Source: Mesaphorura yosii (lineage: Eukaryota > Arthropoda > Collembola > Poduromorpha > Tullbergiidae). Taken from it: DNA of 64,000 nt. The notes below the pieces were generated by a model. The model ran no database searches, was not told the origin of the DNA, and worked only from the letters and a program-made list of their open reading frames with translations. Each line of letters opens with the position of its first letter. Within the stretch, counting starts at the first letter, position 1. Below, in pieces: positions 13,201-25,216 of the stretch. The stretch covers positions 40,116 to 104,115 of the forward strand of contig WIXG01000283.1 of NCBI GenBank assembly GCA_009869945.1, given 5' to 3'. Made by a program: the position numbers and the translations under genes.

Positions 13201-16200
13201 GTATTTAATTATCACAGGACGGTAATTAATGCGTCACTTGCGCTTGAACAGGGACCAAACGCCGTCTGTACGAACGTGAGAGATCAGGCAGTTTGCACTT
13301 GTCTGCCCAACTATTTTGGAAGTCCACCGCAGTGCAGGTTAGCCGGTTAAAATAAAACTATGATGTGGCACTAAATTAGCAAATGCAAGAAATTTCATTT
13401 TTATCGCGTTTTGTCAGACCCGAATGCTTGGTGTCATCGGACTGCCCTCTTCATCTTGCTTGCCAAAATCAGTTCTGCCGGGACCCGTGCCCTGGCGCGT
13501 GTGGATACGGAGCCACCTGTCGAGTTCACAATCACTACCCTATTTGCACTTGTGAGGGCGAGCTCACGGGCGACCCCCAGAAGTATTGCAGAGCCGTCAT
13601 GCGACAACCTCAACCAAAGAACCCGTGCCAGCCTTCACCGTGCGGTCCCAACAGCATTTGCAGAGACATCAACGGCAACCCAGGCTGCTCGTGCATTGGT
13701 AAGAAAGTGATAAAGGTTCAGCAAATGTGCTTCACGCTGTTCAACTCATGTCTCGATTTCGTTTCGTGTTTTTAGTCGGGTACATTGGCCAACCACCAAA
13801 TTGCAGGTGAGCATCATGCCGTGTGTTTCACTGAAGGCAATAGCGAGTGGATCTTGACATTTGTTCTTCTGTTTGTAGACCGGAATGTACGTACAACAGC
13901 GATTGTCCCACAACAAAGGCGTGCATCAGAAACAAGTGCGAGGACGTTTGTGTCGGAGGAGTTTGTGCGCAGAATGCCGTTTGTTCGGTCATCAACCATA
14001 CGCCTTCCTGCACGTGTTTGGCTGGCTACACAGGCAATCCGCTGTCTTACTGCTTCCTTCAACCGAGTAATTGCACTACTTTCAGTCATCCACTTTTCAC
14101 GAGCAAAGTTAATTTAATTATGATTTCCCTTTTGTGCCAGATACTGTTGCGCCGTGTAATCCATCTCCGTGTGGCGAAAATGCGATCTGCACTCCGAACG
14201 GCGAGACCGCCATTTGCACATGTCCACCAAGTAAGAAATGAGAAAATGAGTCGATTTGTGTATATTTGCCCAAATGCGCATGCGTTGGTATTTAATTCTT
14301 GTGATTTCGCTGCAGACTACATCGGGGACCCCAGAACGAGATGCAGACCGGTCTGTGTCATCAACAGCGACTGTCCAACTGACAAATTCTGTAATCAAGG
14401 AATTCGTTGTGACAACCCGTGCATGGCTGGAACTTGTGGACTTGGAGCAGAGTGCAGAGTTGTCAACCACCTCCCGATCTGCGCCTGCCCAACCGGTAAC
14501 TACTCCAAATATGGAACATGAGTTCATTAGACTTAACAAATTGTGATGTCTTGCAGGATACATCGGAAATCCTTTCTCGCACTGCTACTTGGAAGTCAAA
14601 ACACCGTCCAATCCCTGTGTACCCAGTCCCTGCGGCACTGGCGCCGAGTGCAGGGTTGAGGGCGATAGGGCCGTGTGCAAGTGCATCTTGGACTACAAGG
14701 TAAATTGAAACACTCCTTGTATCTCCGTGCAGATAGTTCAAATTGGTATTCTGATGCGCAGGGTGATCCGTTTGTCCAATGTCGTCCTGAGTGCGTTGTG
14801 GATGCTGAGTGCGACTGGAACAAGGCGTGTGTTCAATATCACTGCGTTAACCCGTGCCTGAATCAAATCTGTGGAACCGGAGCCATTTGTGAGGTTGTAA
14901 ACCATCGAGCCTCGTGCAGGTGTGAGGCAGGACAGACCGGAAATCCATTCGTCCGTTGCGAAGTCATTCGTAAGTGCAAATTGTGTTTTTGTTTTTGTGC
15001 CATTTAGCTCACAATTTGTAATGCGATTGTAGGCATTGTGGAGCCTGACCCCTGTAACCCTTCACCTTGCGGTTTATCGGCCATCTGCACCGTGCGACCC
15101 GGTTCTCGTCACGCAAGCTGCGATTGCCCGTACGGACTCTTTGGAAATCCGTTCATTGAATGTCGACCTGAATGTGTGACGAACAGCGGTAAGTTCCTTT
15201 AAGAACAGAGATGAGGACTCCTTTGGCTTGGCAAAGATGAAAGCTCAAACCTCATTCATTCAAACCTCTTTTGCATTCCGACAGATTGCAGCAGAAGTTT
15301 GGCTTGCGTCAATCAAAAATGTGTCGACCCATGTCTGTCGCATGCCTGTGGCCAAGATGCCATTTGCCAAACCGTGAACCACCAGCCCCAGTGCATCTGC
15401 CCATCAGGATTATTTGGAGATGCTCGCATTCAGTGCAAACCACCGATCAAGGTCAAAGTGGAATGTGAACAAAACTCAGGTACGACGGAATGAATGAAAG
15501 CTACCAAAGACCAAAATGAAGTAACACGTGCGAATTCTCTGTTGTTAATTTAGATTGTCCATCCGATCGAGCTTGTGTCGCAACCCGCTGTGTGAATCCT
15601 TGTGTGGATGCCTGTGCTCCGCAGGACGCCGAGTGCCGTGCGATTAACCATCGTCCTGTGTGCTCATGCAGATCAGGTAAGATTAGTCCAGATTAGGGAC
15701 AATACGACGCATCACTTCACTGACGTCTAATTTTGATTCAGGCTACACTGGCGACCCATACAGTCGATGCTACGAGCGTAAGTCAAGCGTGAATCTTCAA
15801 AAATGGCTCTTGTGACTTTCCTGTAATTAATTTTGATTTCTTAGTTGGATGTTCGAGCGACTCAGACTGCAGATCCACCGAAGCGTGTCTCAATCGTGAT
15901 TGCCGCAATCCCTGTATCTACGCCCAGTGTGGAACCAACTCCGAATGCTACCCGAGGAATCACAGAGCTGAGTAAGCTGGAATTCGGTCAACTGCTAATT
16001 TTCATTAACTCAAAATGAGAAGTTCACGTTGTGACGCTCGCCGCAGGTGTCGATGCCCGGTGGGATTCCTTGGAGATCCGAGAATCGAATGCAGACGCCC
16101 AGAATGCACCGTGAACGCGGACTGCCCCTACCATTTAGCGTGCATCAATGAGAAGTGTGCTGACCCTTGCAATTGTCCACCAAATGCCAAGTGCGTCGTC

Positions 16201-19200
16201 AACAACCACATTCCATCGTGCATTGTGGAGACGGTCAAGGAGGTCGGATGCAGAAGCGACGGAGAATGCCCGAGCAGACATGCGTGTATAAACCGTGCGT
16301 GCCAAAATCCCTGCGCAATTGATCAGCTCTGCGGAGCTCATGCCATCTGCTTCGTGGAAGACTTGCTACCGTACCGTTTAATAACGTGCAAATGCCCACC
16401 TGGCTACATTGGAGATGCCAAATCAAGTTGCGGTAAGGAGTCAGAGAAATTTGTGCTTCCATTTCGCTCAATACTATCTCAATTTTGAACTTTATTCAAA
16501 CAGCCCTTCCAAAAATCGGATGTTCTGCGGACTCCGACTGTGCTCAAGACGAGCAGTGCAGAAATGCCCAATGCATTCAGCCGTGCAGGCTCCTCAACCC
16601 GTGTGCCCCTCAGGCCGAGTGCAGTGTGACCAACCACCGCGTACAATGCCGATGCAGAGACAACTTTGTCGGGGACCCCTTCCGATACTGCTACAAAGGT
16701 ACTGCTTTCATTCCGCGTAGCCATCATTAAATCTAGCAACTTTCTTGGCACTTGAACGATTTCTATACAAATATTATGACTTTATAGAAGAACCGCGTCA
16801 AAAGCCAGAATGCACACGAGATGGCGACTGTCCCGATGACCGTGCATGTATCAACGCGGCTTGCCGTGACCCCTGCGGATACGCTCCTTGTGGCACCAAC
16901 GCCGTGTGTAAAACACGATTCCATCTTCCGCGGTGCACATGTCCAGAACGTTTCGCAGGAAATCCAAATGTCAACTGTTACAAACGTAAGTCTTCAATTT
17001 TAATTTCACTACACTTTTTGGAAGGCCTTGCAAGAGTTTTCATTTTCATTCTTTGACTTGCAGCGGAATGTCTTCGGGACTCGGATTGCCCACAAGACCG
17101 ACAGTGCCTGAATGAAAGATGCGTCGATCCTTGCATTTATGGAGCGTGTCCAACCACCGCTCGTTGCAGAGGCGTGGCGCATCGAGCTCAGTGCTACTGT
17201 CCTCCCGGATATCAAGGAGACCCGAGTAAGCACTCATTAATTATTCCCAATTGTGGGTGCCTCGAATTTCACAGTTTACCAAAACTTTAATTTTGTCCTT
17301 GACTTTCAGAAATAAATTGTGTGGTGGTGGGCTGCCAATCCAACAACGACTGCGCACAAGACGAGCGCTGTGACTTGGCAAGTGGGCAATGCCAACTTGT
17401 GTGCAGAGGCTTCCTCTGTGCGCCACGGGCAACTTGTTCAGGAATTAACCACCAGCCTGTCTGCACCTGCCCATACGGAACACGAGGGGACGCCTACGTC
17501 AAGTGTGTGGAAGGTAAGTTCTTAAAGACAATCCAGCTGCATTTGGGGCAGTTTCATTGAGATTCTTCCCATTTGTCCAATTTAGAAAAACAAAAGCCAG
17601 AGTGTGAAGCAGATTCTTCTTGTCCGCCATCTTCTCTTTGCGTGAACGGGATCTGCACCTTCCCTTGCGCAGCCAGCAGTCCCTGCAGCCCCACTCAGAC
17701 CTGCACAGTGTCCAACACGTACCCTCGACGCTCTGTGATTTGCGAGTGTCCCACAGATTACATCCAGAACGCCAAGGGAGAATGTGCAAAACTCACGTAC
17801 CTGCCTCCTGTGAAGGGCGGTTGCAAGTCGGACAGCGAGTGCAAACTCACAGAAAGATGTGTCCAGGGCTCGTGTGTCGATGCTTGCCTGCACGAAGCTT
17901 GCGGCATCAACGCACAGTGCAAGGCTTTGAATCACGCGCCAGGTAATAACTCGAGCCATTATGTTCAACGGGCATCCACCTTCAATTTTATTTTCTATTC
18001 AGTGTGTATCTGTCCGCCTGGATACGAAGGAGACCCGAGAGTCCGCTGTTCACTTCGTAAGTTGCCCAGTAATCTTTCTTCATTGCTCCAGAAAGAGAAT
18101 TTAATTTTAAATTCCTCCTTGATATTCCTTCAGCACCTCCGCCACTCACGGGATGCTCCAGCAATTCAGAATGCACAACGTACGAAGTATGCGAAAACCG
18201 AGCCTGTATTAACCCGTGCAATGCAAATCCGTGCGCCAAGAACGCTATCTGCCACGCCGACAACCACCGATTTGTCTGCCGATGTCCGACTGGCTTCACG
18301 GGCGATGCGAGATTCCAATGCGTGTACATTCCACGTAAGTTGAGCCTTTTGAACTTGAGCATAGAAAAATGACCACTTCTCTGGTTACGTGATCAATTCT
18401 CAATTTGAATTTGCAGCGGAACCGGCTCCAGAATGCAGACAACATTCAGACTGCCCAACGGATCGTTCTTGCTTGAACTCCAGATGTGTCAGCCCGTGCG
18501 CTTGTGGAGCTGGTGCGGAATGCCGCGTCGTGTCTCACTATGCCTCCTGTTTCTGCCCAGGTGATTTTGACCCATTGACTATCTGTACTGATAGCCAAAT
18601 ACAGAACTAGCAGTACAATGAAATTTTTTATTTTATTGCAGCCGGATACTCTGGAAATCCAAACAGCGGATGTTACAAACGTAAGTTTCTCTTCTCGAAG
18701 TCCGAAATCTATCTAGCTCGCAATGAGAATTGTTGATGCTCACTAAATTTTGGCATTTTTGTTCAGTTGGCTGCACGGTGGACTCGGAGTGTGCTGACGA
18801 CCAAGTGTGCAGTCGAAGTCAGTGCGTGAACGCCTGTCTCGTCAACAACAACTGTGCCCTCCGAGCCGACTGCTTTGCACGTGCCCACCGTGCCTACTGC
18901 GAGTGCCAGAAGGGCTACGAAGGCGACCCGTACACCCAGTGCGTCAGACCCACCTGCAAAACGCACTCCGACTGCGACACGACTCTGGCCTGCGTGGGAG
19001 GCGCGTGTGTGAACCCGTGCACTTACAATAATCCCTGTGCACCGAACGCCATCTGTACGACGTACAACCACGTAGCGAGCTGCAAGTGTCCCGAGTCTCT
19101 GCCGCGTGGAAGTGCCGCGTCGTACTGCGAGGAAGCTCGAAGACCCACCTCGGAAATCATCCCCGAATGCACAACTGACGGAGACTGCCCATCGACACAG

Positions 19201-22200
19201 GCGTGTATCAATCAAAAATGTGCAAATCCTTGCTACCATCTGAACCCTTGCCACTCCACAGCCATTTGCAAAGTAGAGCCAACACTGCCTCTCCGGTCGC
19301 TGACCTGCATTTGTCCTGAGAATTTCATCCCGGGACCTGACGGATCCTGCAGCCCACCGAGAGTATCTCTGCCTCCAGAGTGCACCACCAACAGTAAGAA
19401 CGACCAGCGATAAGAATAAAGCTTTACCTTCTGCTTAATAATCTGACATATATTCATTTATTGCAGCTGAATGTCCATCGAACCAGGCTTGTATAAATAA
19501 TATCTGTCGCGATCCTTGCGACTGTGGGCAGAATGCAAATTGCTACGTCAGAAACCACATTCCAATCTGCACCTGCCAAGAAGGTAAGCCCAGAATTATT
19601 AAGATTCGAATTTCAGTTCTCTATCAAACATGGTTTCTTTGTTGTTCAGGCTATGTTGGTCAACCCACCATTGGCTGCTATCAAAGTAATACCCGCTACC
19701 ACCAGTCAATCATATTAATCTTTCCGAGCTTTGCCTAATCTTTGTTGAAATTCTGTAGTTGGCTGTCGCCATGATTCGGAGTGCACTTTCGACAAAGCCT
19801 GTCTCAAAGGAGACTGTGTCAACCCATGCCTCGTTGATAAAACATGCGGGCCCGGAGCTGAGTGCTACGTCGTTTCTCATCGTGCCGAGTGCCGATGCAA
19901 GTCAGGATTCCGTGGAGTCAACCCTTACGAGGCGTGCCATCCCATCGAATGCTACACCAACTCTGACTGTCCAAGTAAGCAAGCCCATTGGCCAATCCAC
20001 CCACCATGCTCTTTAGTATCTCGGTGTCACTGACTTATTTTTGATTTGCTCACAGATGATCAGGCGTGCATCAATTCAAACTGCGTCCGACCTTGCTTGT
20101 ACGGCAATCCGTGCGCTGCCAACAACGCGGAGTGCTTCAACAGGAACCATCAGGCGGAGTGCCGCTGCAAGAGTGGATTCTTCGGCAACCCGAGAATCGC
20201 TTGCGAGCCTGAGCCAAAGCCTGAGTGCATTTCAGACGGAGATTGCCCATCGCAAACCATCTGCTACAATAGTAAATGCAGCGACCCGTGCAGAATTTTG
20301 TCACCTTGTGCGGCGCCCTCCGTCTGCCGCGTGATTGACACCCTCCCCGTTCGAACCATAACATGCCAGTGCCCAGGTATGACGACCAGACGTGGCGCAA
20401 GAGTTGACTGGTATGGTACTGGTGATCAGGATTTTAAAATGTTGCTTATTCACAGATGGATACGTGACTCAGAAAGACGGAGCCTGTCGCGTCCTGATCA
20501 AGCCAGGTTGTACGAGCGACTCTGACTGTCCATCAGACCAGAGTTGTATTAACGCGTTATGCAGAAATCCATGCGACTGTGGCTTCCACAGCCAATGTCG
20601 CGTGGTCAATCATAAACCTTTCTGCTCCTGCGAAACAGGTAAGATTAGAATTTCAATTTACACCGCCTAAGATTAAAAATGCGATTTTTATTCTAACATG
20701 TCTTTGGTATTCGACCAGGATACGAAGGAAATCCGCTCTTGGGATGCCATCCAGGTAAGATTCGCGGTAGCTAAATACGCTCATGCTGTACGTTTTGCAT
20801 GCTTAAACAATTTGCATTGCGTTTGTAGTTGGCTGCCAGTCGAACTCTGATTGTCCACTCACCCACGCTTGCGTCAACCGCAACTGCGAACCAGTTTGCG
20901 AGAAAGTGCTGCCAAAACCACCCTGTGGACTCGGCGCCACCTGCGTGCCCGTCAACCACGAGCCAGTTTGTAGATGTCCTTCGGGTTAGTACGCCCATAA
21001 CGACGGAGCATCGGTCGGGAGAGCTGCGACAGAAATTATGGTATTAATTGTCCTTTTTGATCAGGAATGCATGGAAATCCGCTGGTCTCGTGTCAAGTCG
21101 TCGGTTGTCGGGCGGAGACAGACTGCCCTCAAGACCGATCCTGTGTTAACCGTAAGTTATATTCGACACCAATTTCGACTTTTTTTATTCTCCTACTTTG
21201 CATTTAAGTGAAGGTTACATACAGCTTATAATTTTTTTGCAAAGATTTTAACATTTAACACATGTACAGAGAGTAGAGGCACACTTTTCCCCTACAAACA
21301 TGTTCCTTGAGCAAAAGTTTGTTTTCACTTTGCTCTTTTGAAAGCTAATAATATAAGCTTCGTTTCCGTGGAATTCAGGTAGAATTTTTTGGAATCACTT
21401 CTGCCGTTCAAACAATAATGAGCACTTGTGTAGAATTAACATGCTCGAAACGTGTGTAAAAAGTGGTTGAAAAGTGTGTAGGGAACTTGAATTCAGTTGT
21501 AGCTATATTTAAAAGGTTTAGCGCCGAACTACTTGTACAATAGCTCTAATTTTGGAGATTCTGGAACGTCGTTCGAGTACTTAATACTGATACGGTTCCC
21601 AGAATATTGCTGAAAATCTGATTCCTTGAATGACCTCAGGCGTCCAGATCATCTGTAGTTGATCGTTGATTAGGGTGAAATCCATCTGCTTCGTTTCTCT
21701 ACCAATGTTTACTTCGATCTTGTTAGCTGGAGATAAAAGAAGGCCTCAATTGCAACTTGTTCGGCCATAGGATAAATGTTCCCCGTTTCCTCGCGAGCCA
21801 AAAGAGCTTAAAATCGTAGAACTTTGCCTCTGGACATAATTTTCGGAATTTTCCCAACGCAGTAACGTCTGTTTGCAATTGCTCATGGACCGTCGAAGAA
21901 TTACTGTTGAATGTTGATCTAATTCGCTGATCCCTTCCCACGTATCCAAAGCATTTCCCTTCCAGATCGGAGACACTTAAGTAAATGAATCCATTTTTCA
22001 AATCAACGTTGGACATGAAGGATGGTCGTTTCATCTTGTTAAAACCAGAGTTTCTGTTTTCGCTCTCTCGTTCTTAAATTGTGCAAAAGTTTCAAACTTG
22101 ACTTCAATGTTGTTGTCAACTAAAGTTGCTTTGAACGCTTCCATATCAATGTCACCAATCTAGAGCCTACTAATTGCGTTCGGAGGTATTTTGTCCTCTG

Positions 22201-24647
22201 GTAAACGTGAGCGACAGCGATCATGGGATTTTAATTTGTCAACCAATAACTTTAAATGTATTCTACAGGTAACTGTGAGAACCCGTGCTCAATTCAGGAC
22301 GTGTGCAATCCACCATCAACGTGCCGAATCGTTTCACATCAGTTCAACTGCACTTGCCCTCCAGGCTTTGTCGGATCCCGAGGAACTGTGTGTCGAATTG
22401 GTACGTATCAACTGACAGATGCGTGAAACAGATCTTTCCCGTTGTTAATAATTTTTTTTTCTTTTAAAGAAAAAATGGGATGCACTGAGGACGGCGAATG
22501 TCCATCAACTCTGGCTTGTATTAATGGAAATTGTAAGAATCCGTGTCTAGAAGGCAAGCCTTGCGGAACGAATGCGGAGTGCCGCGTGCTGGACACACTG
22601 CCAGTGCGAACAATGATTTGCGAATGTCTGCCAGGATATCGCGGCGATGCAGCCGTGATTTGCAAGCTACGTAAGTTCCCGAAAAGTCCTATGGTGCTAA
22701 TGTGCAAAGTATGTGGATGACATTTCTTTCCAATTCTAACAGCTCCATCTTGCCCCGTCGAGAAAGGATACGTCGTGGACGAGTTTGGAAATTGCATCTG
22801 CCCGCCTGGGAAGCAGATTGTGGGAGATCGATGCGAAAGGCCACCACCAGCTCCCGAATGCGTCCGCAACAGCGATTGCCCAAGTACGATAATTACGAAA
22901 TTTTTAAAGTCCTGAGCAGTTTAAAATAATTTTCTTTTTTGTTTAGTTGATTTGTCCTGCGAGAATTCAATTTGCCAGAACCCATGTAGTCGACTGGATT
23001 GCATTTCACCTGCAATTTGTCACGTCGAGAATCATCAGCCCAAGTGCGAGTGTCCAGAAGGATTTGAGGGTGATCCAAATGTCGGGTGCAGGCAACGTCG
23101 TATAGATTTCCCACCGCCTTTGATGACGGTAATTTGTTTGGCGGACGGAGTGCAAGTCAACATGAACATCGTGTCTGACGGCGACTTCAACGGGTTGATG
23201 TACGTCAGAGGCCATTCCAGCATGGAGGAGTGTCGAAGAGCAATCCATTACGGGGGTCCACTTGAGTTTAAAGTCAGATTTGGTGATTGTGGCCTCGCGT
23301 TCCCTGATGTAATTCCACGAATTCAAATTACAAACTCAATAAATATTAAAGTTACATTTGAAATTATTGTTAAATGATTACAGGCGGACGGGTACGCTGG
23401 CTATACTCTTGTCATACAAAAACACCCCACTCTAGTCACTTACACCGCACAAGCTTACAGTGCCCAGGTACGTCCCTTAATACGCATAAGCTTGCCTGTT
23501 AAATTACATATTGTTACAATTTTGAAAATATTTCAGTGTAAATACCCGATCGGTCCCAAGCACATTGAATTAGGGTTCCAACTGAATACGTGGACAACGG
23601 CAGGTACGCAAATCTGTGACAAACACTGAGGTTGAACTGTTGAGGTTTGGCTGGAAAGGCTCTAAAATCCACGATTTAATGCCCAGGCACAATCGCAAAC
23701 GCTGGTCCACCGCCCACGTGCACCATGAGAATCGTAGCTGCGAACGGTGCTGAAATTGGTTCTGCTGAAATCGGAGAACAGCTTCTGCTGCGCGTGGAAG
23801 TCGATCCTTCCTCCATTTACGGAGGCTTTGCCCGCAACTGCATAGCACGAACGATGCAGAGCGAAGGCGACAACGAGTATCTGGTTACGGACGAGAATGG
23901 ATGCGCGAAAGATCCCTCCGTGTTTGATGAATGGGAAATTGATGACACTACGAAGACATTAACAGCGAAATTCAACGCGTTCAAATTCCCAAGCAGCAGC
24001 AGCATCATGTTTCAATGCAGCATTCGCGTCTGCTTTGGCAGATGCCAACCCGTAAGTTAACCGAGCACTAGAGGATTTCTCCTAAAACAATGGAATAACA
24101 TACTGTACCATGACAATTGCGCAGGTTAATTGCCGAGGCCAAAACGCGTTTGGAAGGAAGAAGAGACAGATTTCAGAGAACCAAGAGACTAGTCTAATTT
24201 CTACGTTAGGTGACGGTAACTTAAGGGAAGAGGTGGTAGTTAGGTCTAACCCCATCTGGGCCGTGGAGACACGTCCTGAGGAGCTTACTGGTCCTAGAGA
24301 AGGTGAGTCCAGAATCTGGCAGCAGTACCTGACCCCGGAATTTCCAAGTTATCTAATCCATTTCTTTGCCCTTTGTTGTAGACTCTCAAAAGTCGAGTAT
24401 TGACGACGATATTTGCATCTCAACACTAAGTTTCATAATTTCTCTTCTTCTCACCGCTTTACTCGCCCTCGTAGCAGTGGCAGTCGCCATCGCCTGTTTC
24501 TTGGTTGCGAGACGTCGTCTCCCGACGACGCGACCAGTCGGGCCTCTGCCCCATCCGCCGGAGTTCCCCAACCCCCTCCACACCCACGCCCGCCCCAGCT
24601 CCAACACGGCAACATCCTCGAGACGTTCACCAAATTACACCTCGTAG
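2..24647 (+). CDS. dpy: dumpy (giant EGF/DPY-repeat ZP-domain matrix protein), 5'-truncated
   Basis: Dumpy is a membrane-anchored giant protein of the apical extracellular matrix that transmits tension between epithelium and cuticle. The window holds its 3' part and no start codon. I read 101 coding exons whose GT-AG junctions stay in one frame throughout (about 15.5 kb of CDS, about 5,150 residues). By hand count 77 introns are phase 1, 14 phase 2 and 9 phase 0, and most are 55-110 bp. The protein is an array of EGF modules (consensus DPCxPSPCGPNxxC) alternating with dumpy-specific DPY modules (PEC-x-SDCP-x-AC-x-KC-x-DPC). A DPY-only array, a ZP domain, an RKKR cleavage site, one TM helix and a short basic/proline-rich tail follow. 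This order and the terminal ZP-TM are diagnostic of dumpy in insects. The stop codon is TAG at 24645-24647. Exons are given region by region in the next entries. Confidence 0.95.
4347..7567 (+). CDS. dpy: dumpy exons 24-38: duplicated block, copy A
   Basis: The exons are 4347-4447, 4539-4609, 4697-4716 (20 nt), 4801-4905, 4986-5201, 5278-5331, 5408-5521, 5602-5725, 5797-5939, 6216-6251, 6332-6568, 6655-6846, 6928-6978, 7042-7317 and 7397-7739 (the last is shared with copy B). The block encodes about 637 residues. Every module matches the module at the same rank in the next 3 kb (copy B). Examples are the segments beginning APPVRRDPCYPNPCGPFSEC, CSNMKCIDPC-GACG and CRESNGQAICTCLQG. The longest small-array intron (276 bp, 5940-6215) lies here before a GYTGDPF motif. 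Confidence 0.92.
7568..10562 (+). CDS. dpy: dumpy exons 38-49: duplicated block, copy B
   Basis: The exons are 7397-7739 (second half), 7813-7832 (20 nt), 7903-8406, 8491-8528, 8594-8822, 9096-9137, 9234-9370, 9454-9544, 9617-9808, 9873-9923, 10015-10315 and 10412-10782 (first part). The block encodes about 643 residues, collinear with copy A. Eight intron positions are shared. Copy B lacks five introns of copy A: the single 504-nt exon 7903-8406 replaces four exons, and the introns at 5726-5796 and 7318-7396 have no counterpart. It has three introns that copy A lacks (8529-8593, 9371-9453, 10316-10411). The next module (from about 10563) starts like a third copy but diverges after the EGF ending at 10730. 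Confidence 0.92.
10563..15479 (+). CDS. dpy: dumpy exons 49-70: EGF/DPY array, third part
   Basis: The exons are 10412-10782 (rest), 10932-11003, 11082-11265, 11352-11542, 11622-11742, 11831-11850, 11926-12087, 12156-12350, 12423-12498, 12571-12806, 12880-12957, 13046-13176, 13252-13337, 13418-13698, 13776-13806, 13879-14066, 14141-14230, 14316-14495, 14557-14699, 14762-14969, 15033-15188 and 15285-15479. These are alternating EGF and DPY modules. Two EGF modules (near 11150 and near 12685) have DPC-x-CG in place of DPCxPSPCG and are shortened. A Thr/Pro-rich linker (PPPTSTVAPTYLPPTYLPP) precedes the EGF near 12225. It is a short mucin-like spacer of the kind that is much longer in fly dumpy. 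Confidence 0.9.
15554..22883 (+). CDS. dpy: dumpy exons 71-95: DPY-only membrane-proximal array
   Basis: The exons are 15554-15676, 15742-15777, 15845-15971, 16047-16432, 16504-16698, 16788-16985, 17064-17225, 17310-17513, 17586-17942, 18003-18056, 18134-18334, 18417-18560, 18642-18680, 18767-19393 (largest, 627 nt), 19467-19583, 19650-19685, 19759-19974, 20056-20376, 20456-20638, 20719-20754, 20829-20984, 21065-21151, 22269-22400, 22470-22670 and 22743-22883. Here the NPCxPSPCGP EGF disappears. Modules start GC-x-SDSEC or PEC-x-DGDCP, then CINxxCxNPC, then NHxxxCxCPxGYxGDP. Some carry the variant ending LP(V/L)RTITCxCPxGY. This change marks the region before the ZP domain, as in other arthropod dumpy proteins (recalled family architecture, not aligned here). 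Confidence 0.9.
21152..22268 (+). other. Unusually long dumpy intron (1,117 bp)
   Basis: The donor CGTAAGT at 21151 and acceptor TTCTACAG ending at 22268 join a phase-1 Arg codon (CVNR/NCENPC). It is about ten times longer than the other introns of the gene. The extra length includes a reverse-transcriptase-like remnant on the minus strand, listed separately, so the expansion probably came from a retroelement insertion. Confidence 0.8.
21723..22190 (-). mobile_element. Decayed retroelement fragment (reverse-transcriptase-like)
   Basis: The minus strand inside the long dumpy intron reads VDLKNGFIYLSV followed by a stretch containing CFGYVGRDQ. This resembles the conserved reverse-transcriptase block in Gypsy/DIRS-type elements (DLKNGYxxIxV, then a residue run ending in the bound template region). 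A stop codon interrupts the frame just upstream. No LTR, integrase or YxDD box is visible, so it is a short dead remnant. Placement in RT rests on one motif only, so confidence is low. Confidence 0.35.
22947..24647 (+). CDS. dpy: dumpy exons 96-101: last DPY module, ZP domain, furin site, TM, tail
   Basis: The exons are 22947-23308, 23384-23467, 23537-23603, 23687-24051, 24125-24302 and 24382-24647. After a final DPY module the ZP domain runs from about 23125 (VICLADGVQVNM) to about 24135 (CQPVNC). Its cysteines include VICLADG, GDCGLAF, QCKYPIG, PTCTMRI, NCIART, NGCAKDP, QCSIRVCFGRC and NCRG. ZP domains mediate polymerisation of matrix proteins. A furin-type site RKKR (24155-24166) follows and would release the ectodomain. 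A hydrophobic helix (24426-24509), rich in L, A and V, is followed by RRR and a Pro/Ser-rich tail of about 45 residues. The end of the CDS is TAG at 24645-24647. Confidence 0.95.
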
Positions 24648-25150
24648 TATTTGCTAAGTATTAATTAATTTATTTATGGCTATGGTTTAGAAGAGCTTAA
24701 TTTATCAGACTGCAACAAGTGCCAACGACTCTCATCGAAAAAAGCGAGAACATGAACGAATATTTATTAAGGCCGCATTTTACAAACGACTTGACTGTAT
24801 TTATGCCGTGTTGTGTGCCGAATAGCTGCACTAGCCAATGTGTTGTTATCTTTTATAACGTAACTTTGTTTTTATGAATAACCAGACTTAACCTTTCTTA
24901 CTCTGTACGCCTTTTGTACTCCTGGAAAAGGAAAGTGTACTAATGAAACGACTAATAAGACTACTTCGCTTTAGTATTATGTATTAGGCATTATTAGATA
25001 GTTTGAAAGGATGATTGGTTAATTAACGAAAGGTGCCAAAATAACCAAAACAAAGCATTTCCGTCCGTAATCTATGCCAACTAATTAAGTTAAGAACTGT
25101 TATGAATGAAAATATTGTTCCGGTGAAATAAAAGAAACTCGTTTGCTTTT
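24648..25150 (+). other. dumpy 3' UTR with poly(A) signal
   Basis: This is AT-rich sequence without a supported ORF. AATAAA lies at 25127-25132, 480 nt after the stop codon, and the cleavage site is probably 15-30 nt further on. I saw no other structure. Confidence 0.6.
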
Positions 25151-25216
25151 CTTAAGTCGGGCGTCCATCTGCACATCGAAGCATGGTTGGAGAACACAGG
25201 CAAGGTTCACGTTTCA

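Noticed and set aside
1302-20400. Many minus-strand ORFs of 60-160 codons across the dumpy gene
   Set aside because: They are complements of Cys-rich repeats on the + strand and have no domain or splice logic of their own.
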